A stretch of DNA of 12,486 nt from Spirogloea muscicola (taxonomy: Eukaryota; Streptophyta; Zygnematophyceae; Spirogloeales; Spirogloeaceae), in assembly GCA_009602725.1 (NCBI GenBank), contig WELB01000006.1, positions 72,723 to 85,208 on the forward strand. Reading direction: 5' to 3'. Within the stretch, counting starts at the first letter, position 1. Every line of letters begins with the position of its first letter. The notes beneath the pieces are model-generated. The model did not search any database. It worked only from the letters and a program-made list of their open reading frames with translations, and had not been told where the DNA came from. This document shows, one piece after another, positions 9,201 to 12,486 of the stretch. A program made the translations under genes and the position numbers.

Positions 9201-12200
9201 CAGCTTCTAGGGTGGACTTGTGAGCCTTGGCCTTTCCAAAGTCCTCCCCAGAAGAAGAATCAGCGAGTGCAATACCCCCAGCTTTGTGCTCTCCGGTGCC
9301 TGCTGCACCACTGTCTACTTCATTGTTGGGCATCTGAGATGCTGGCAACTCGCGATGCAAGTCCTTGGACCACTTCGCGAGCGACTTCAGTACGTTGACC
9401 AGGCACTGCACCATCCCAAGAGCTCTCAGAATTCAGCAGATACTCGTCACATGACCACATGACCCAAAGTTGCACATCGGAATAGGTGTGCTGTCCTTGC
9501 GAACCTGCAATGAGGAGAGTTGTACTGCAGGATTCTGAGCCACGCTGATAGAACTGGGGTCTAAGCTAGGTGCACCTTGTGCTAATCTTGACAGAGAGTG
9601 CACCTGCAGGAGAAGGTTGCGTGCGAGGATGATGTCAGAAGACGGTCTAGCATGCTGAACAACTCAGGAAGCTGGGAGGCAAAATTGCAGAGCGGTGGAT
9701 TCACAAAAGCCCGAAAGCTGTACATACCATACGCTCAAATAGGTTCGTTGAATCAAGGTCGCAGTCGTAGTTGACGAAGATGTCTGCCAGCATCTGCGAG
9801 TCAAGGCAAGCCTTCTCCAGCATCCTGGCACATGACAAGGACCCAGGACCCATGAGGTGGCTGTTTACTAGCAAGAGAAGCCAAAACATGAGCAAGGGCA
9901 AAGAGAGAGGCTTTGCTGCAATACTTGCCTGAGGACAGAAGCTCGATGTGGCAGAGGGCACTCGACTGAGTCCAAGGACCGCAAGACAATGAGTGGATAG
10001 AAGACGCCAATCTCGGCTTTGAGGGGTTCCCGAAAGCGCAGTAGCAGAACAGCAAAAATGTCACAGGCCAGCTGGAAGACCTGATCCTGCAGGGTGACGC
10101 AAGCTCGCAAGAGAGCGTAGCACAAGTACGTCTTCACGCTGTCAAGGAATGCAGTGTCATCCTTGAATTCATCGCTCACACCCTCCAGCAGGCCCTGCAA
10201 GGGAGGAAGGCGAACCCTGTTAAGAGCAATCCTTGTCGTAATGTAGAGGCTATGAAATGTAGGAGGCTGGATAGGACTGCTTACCAGCAGGAGCTCTAAG
10301 GATAAGAGCTTGGTGCGCACGACTAACTCCTCATATCCGTCCTTCATAGACATCTTGCAGAGCGTGCGGAACACAACGAGCGCATCCCGTTGGGCAAGTG
10401 TCAAGCTCGCCAGATCCACGCCCCTGTCCAGAAATCAGGGGCTGATAAGCTGCGCGAATTGCCACTGGAATTGAAGCAAGCTCTGGGCAGCCAGGCTCAC
10501 TCTTTGGAGAGGGGAGTATTGCCATCAGGGTTGATGGCTTTCTCCAAGGCAGCCTCCAGGCCTCGGAAGTCTGCATCTCCAGCCAGTGTCTCGAGGTCAC
10601 TGGTGGTCGTCAGGGAGTTCCCTGCTTCATGGGAGCCTGGCGAGTGCTCCTCTGTCCAGAGTGGAGGCGGGCCCCCAACTTCGGCATCGCCATTGCTCCT
10701 GAGCTCCTCATCAGCAGCAGCCACTGGAGGAGCTGCAGTGGCACTCTCCGACACCGAAGGACGGGCAGTGCCCGTCTGTAGCTGGCCTACTTTATTCTGC
10801 ATACAAAGATACAGCAGAAGACAGCGACATTTTATTTCTGGACATTGTATCACAGTTGTCAGAGCAATCACCCCTTGAGTATGACAACTTCCAGGCAACG
10901 CACAGGCAACAGGCCAGTGAACCGTGGTGAAGTAAAAGCACCTCTGCTTCCATCCGCCGATAGACGATGCCAATCATCTGCATGAGTGTGCCCTTTGCAG
11001 TGGAAATGTTTACTGTGCTCCTGCTGCTCAGCACAATACTGTAACACGTCCGGATGGCCAATACCAGGGACTCACCATGCACTGGCCAATTGTCAAGGAA
11101 CATGTTTGCGATCAAGTATGGTACTCGCAAGCCTATAAAGCAGCAGCTTATCTCATTTCCCTGAGATGAAGTTGTCAACGAGGGACTTCGCGCTGACAAC
11201 AGGACATGAGGTGACAAGCGGAGCAGCTGACCTGTGAAAGTAGATGATGCCACTGCGGTGAGAATGACCTTAATCACCTGCAGCACCACACTGGCCACTC
11301 CAGTCGGCGACGTCACTCTCCAGGTGGCAGGGCTTTTAAGACTAAAACGGCTTACACGCATGGAAACCCGTGCCACCCAGTCCATGTGCAAGTAGCTCAG
11401 AGCTTCGGCCTGCTCACTTGTCTGTGGCAGTGTGGTCTGCCGACTGGCAGATGAGCTGAAACAGGGCAGTCATGAGTACGCCATTCTTGCCGCCCTCCTC
11501 GCCAGCAGCTCCCTCCAGGTGCCCATAAGCAATCAGCTTCTGCAGAAGCACCCAAGCCTCGCATTAGAGGTCGTTCGGTGCAGCTTGACTGATGGAAAAG
11601 AGCGAGAACTCACAACCCAAGCAACCAAGCTCGGCAGAGGCACAGCAGAGTGACAGAGGTGGCTCTTACATGGAGACAGTCGAGGGCAGTCTCGATGAGC
11701 TTGGACTGCTTGGTCTGGATGGCCAGGCGCAGCGGCAGCACGACCAGCTCAGCCTCCGTGCCCTCCAGGCTGTGGCCGGCCTCTGCCATCGTAGCTGCCG
11801 CGAGCACATTGGTGCCCTGGGGAGCCAGCAGCGTCGGGCTGCACAACTCGGGCGCAGCACTCGATCACCATCAGAGCTTGCCCTTGCATGCAGGCCGCCT
11901 GACTGAGGACACTGCCGCCACCACTGCAGCCCGCCAAGCGACGGCTGCCGGGGTGGCTGAGATTGAGGTGAGCAAGGCTTCAGCATCAGTCGCGAGTGGA
12001 GTGGCGAGACGAGCAACTTGGAGCGGCTCCGCACCTGGGGATGCTCGGGGGCCTGTCATCAATAGGGTCGTGCCGGTGGGCGCCCGGCGCCTCAGTGCCA
12101 TCGATGCCGGGGACGGCTAGCGCCGGCGACAGCGGCACGGCCTGGAAGTCGCCGTCGGCCTCGCCTTCTGCCGGCGCTCGAAGCGCCTCCTGGCCCTGCA

Positions 12201-12486
12201 GGGAGGCGGCTGCCTCTCGTGCGGCCACTTGAAGCGCGTCCCTGCCACGTCCGGCGCAGGACTTGTCGGTGCCAGGAAGCGGGCTGCGCCTCTTCTGAGG
12301 CAGCAGACTCTGGCGCTCGCGGCGGCGGCGTAGGCGTCCCAATGCGCAGCTGCCAGGTCTGGCTGCCGCGAGCAGGCGAGAGCAAGGCGCGGATCGGCGA
12401 GGCTCACAGCTCGTCAACGGCAGGCGGCTCCTCGTCGGCGGGCGCGCCCGGCGGCGGCGGCGGCGGGCCCGCCGGCTCCTGCAGCC
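3253..12486 (-). CDS. BIG-family ARF guanine-nucleotide exchange factor (Sec7 domain), 5' end outside window
   Basis: This large GEF loads GTP on ARF GTPases, classically at the trans-Golgi network, to recruit coats for post-Golgi traffic. The 29 exons in the window join to 1,863 residues plus a TGA stop (numbering from the first complete codon in the window). Order: N-terminal DCB region with [10 protein letters not shown] (152-161) and [11 protein letters not shown] (195-205); HUS region with the HUS-box motif NYDCD (510-514); Sec7 domain (about 630-830); then HDS repeats, including [55 protein letters not shown] and [14 protein letters not shown]. The C-terminus is [15 protein letters not shown]. 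Recalled plant BIG1-4 proteins share these blocks in this order and are of similar length (about 1,700-1,800). No ATG occurs on this strand between 12102 and 12486, so translation starts beyond the right edge. Exon 1 reads as a Pro-rich acidic stretch. Confidence 0.96.
4630..4789 (-). other. GC-AG intron in the C-terminal linker region of BIG
   Basis: The donor is CCTAG|GCAAGT and the acceptor GCTTCAG|AC; the intron is 160 bp. Phase 1 joined to two bases gives NVAL-D-SPATPG, in frame with the conserved stretch [13 protein letters not shown]. The GT four bases downstream does not give a matching phase with any nearby acceptor. The surrounding linker is poorly conserved, so this is slightly less secure than the other GC-AG intron. 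Confidence 0.75.
4790..5241 (-). other. Acidic low-complexity linker exon of BIG
   Basis: This is the longest exon resolved in the gene (452 bp, residues 1429-1578). After the conserved start ([13 protein letters not shown]) it becomes disordered-looking, rich in Ala, Glu, Asp, Gly, Pro and Thr. It includes two LVTP repeats and an Asp/Gly-rich part ([19 protein letters not shown]). In plant BIGs the matching position, before the last conserved C-terminal block, is also a variable linker. No folded domain is evident. Confidence 0.75.
6311..6403 (-). other. Stop-free 93-nt (3n) intron of BIG
   Basis: GT-AG intron (GAGCAAG|GTGCGC ... TCTGGCAG|TGG) with no in-frame stop. Splicing gives [18 protein letters not shown], exactly as in plant BIGs; retention would insert 31 residues. 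Confidence 0.82.
8100..9083 (-). other. Sec7 catalytic domain (exons 8973-9083, 8500-8684, 8050-8410)
   Basis: The domain starts at [18 protein letters not shown] and contains motif 1, [20 protein letters not shown], with the catalytic glutamate finger at residue 714 (GAA codon, complement of 8541-8543). Motif 2 reads [16 protein letters not shown] (747-762). The glutamate finger displaces Mg2+ and the beta-phosphate from ARF-GDP; motif 2 lines the groove that binds the ARF switch regions. Both motifs are intact, so the exchange factor should be catalytically active. Two introns interrupt the domain (8685-8972, the longest in the gene, and 8411-8499). Confidence 0.95.
9825..9928 (-). other. 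GC-AG intron in the HUS-coding region of BIG
   Basis: The donor is CTCAG|GCAAGT and the acceptor GCCAG|GATG; the intron is 104 bp. The flanking exons are phase 2 and phase 1, giving [14 protein letters not shown], which matches the family. The nearest GT donor, four bases downstream within GCAAGT, would shift the reading frame. AG|GCAAGT is the usual context for GC donors. Confidence 0.85.
10195..10284 (-). other. Stop-free 90-nt (3n) intron of BIG
   Basis: GT-AG intron (CTGCTG|GTAAGC ... CTTGCAG|GGC) with no in-frame stop. Retention would add 30 residues between LLSLELLL and [10 protein letters not shown] without changing frame. The spliced form aligns with the family without a gap. Confidence 0.78.
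11082..11231 (-). other. Stop-free 150-nt (3n) intron of BIG
   Basis: GT-AG intron (ACAG|GTCAGC ... GGCCAG|TGCATG) whose length is divisible by three and which reads through without a stop in the exon frame. Retention would insert 50 residues between TAVASSTFT and [13 protein letters not shown]. Family alignment favours removal, since the two flanks are contiguous in plant homologues. Confidence 0.75.

Larger units (their letters stand above)
3253..12486 (-). other. Exon-intron structure of the BIG gene
   Basis: Exons in transcript order: 12408-12486 (partial), 12035-12241, 11670-11838, 11418-11539, 11232-11290, 10942-11081, 10501-10796, 10285-10423, 9929-10194, 9728-9824, 9505-9603, 9190-9405, 8973-9083, 8500-8684, 8050-8410, 7648-7922, 7268-7523, 6969-7130, 6628-6867, 6404-6527, 6162-6310, 5694-6059, 5367-5533, 4790-5241, 4445-4629, 4107-4360, 3624-3882, 3420-3515, 3253-3315. 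Introns run from 77 to 288 bp, mean near 130. Each junction was chosen by splice dinucleotides, phase, and continuity with family motifs. The length is a whole number of codons with no internal stop. Least certain are the first three exons, where homology is weak, and the 9406-9504 intron. Confidence 0.82.

Noticed and set aside
11986-12417. Continuous minus-strand frame as the BIG N-terminus without an intron
   Set aside because: The part upstream of 12241 reads as Arg-rich nonsense. The spliced alternative joins the phases correctly and gives a Pro-rich acidic N-terminal region instead.
1-12486. Prokaryotic defence, CRISPR, phage or insertion elements
   Set aside because: All recognisable genes are intron-containing nuclear eukaryotic genes; no regularly spaced repeats, transposases or phage proteins were seen.

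Overview
The window is nuclear DNA from a eukaryote, almost certainly a green alga (chlorophyte, perhaps trebouxiophyte-like). The genes are split by many short introns (mostly 77-290 bp) with GT-AG or occasional GC-AG borders. The largest protein is closest, as far as memory of the family allows, to the plant BIG1-4 class of ARF-GEFs. No bacterial features (operons, Shine-Dalgarno sites, CRISPR, IS elements) are visible.

Three genes can be assigned. (1) At the left edge on the plus strand, 24-439, is a two-exon gene for a compact 95-residue mitochondrial ribosomal protein of the mS34 (MRPS34) family. (2) At 2133-2764 on the plus strand is a four-exon gene for an 82-residue TMEM258/Ost5-type subunit of the ER oligosaccharyltransferase. 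(3) From 3253 to the right edge on the minus strand is one very large gene for a Sec7-domain ARF guanine-nucleotide exchange factor of the BIG family. I resolved 29 exons and 28 introns. All exon phases close, giving 1,863 residues plus a stop inside the window; the start codon lies beyond base 12486.

Genes 2 and 3 converge across a 488-bp stretch (2765-3252) that must hold both 3' ends. Both products work in the secretory pathway: TMEM258 in N-glycosylation in the ER membrane, BIG in ARF activation at the trans-Golgi network. This is a neighbourhood observation, not evidence of a joint system. The mS34 gene is unrelated (mitochondrial translation).

The 1.7 kb between mS34 and TMEM258 (440-2132) holds no gene that I recognise. 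It contains a 75-nt pyrimidine tract, a possible terminal coding exon (1661-1756), a small hairpin, a duplicated 15-bp element and a GCC-repeat leader just before the TMEM258 start. The 5' parts of all three genes are extremely GC-rich at third codon positions, while the body of the BIG gene is not.

I see no convincing novel multi-gene system. The points most worth checking are two GC-AG introns in the BIG gene, three introns in that gene that are stop-free multiples of three, the brefeldin-A-sensitivity residues of its Sec7 domain, and the unexplained 440-2132 interval.
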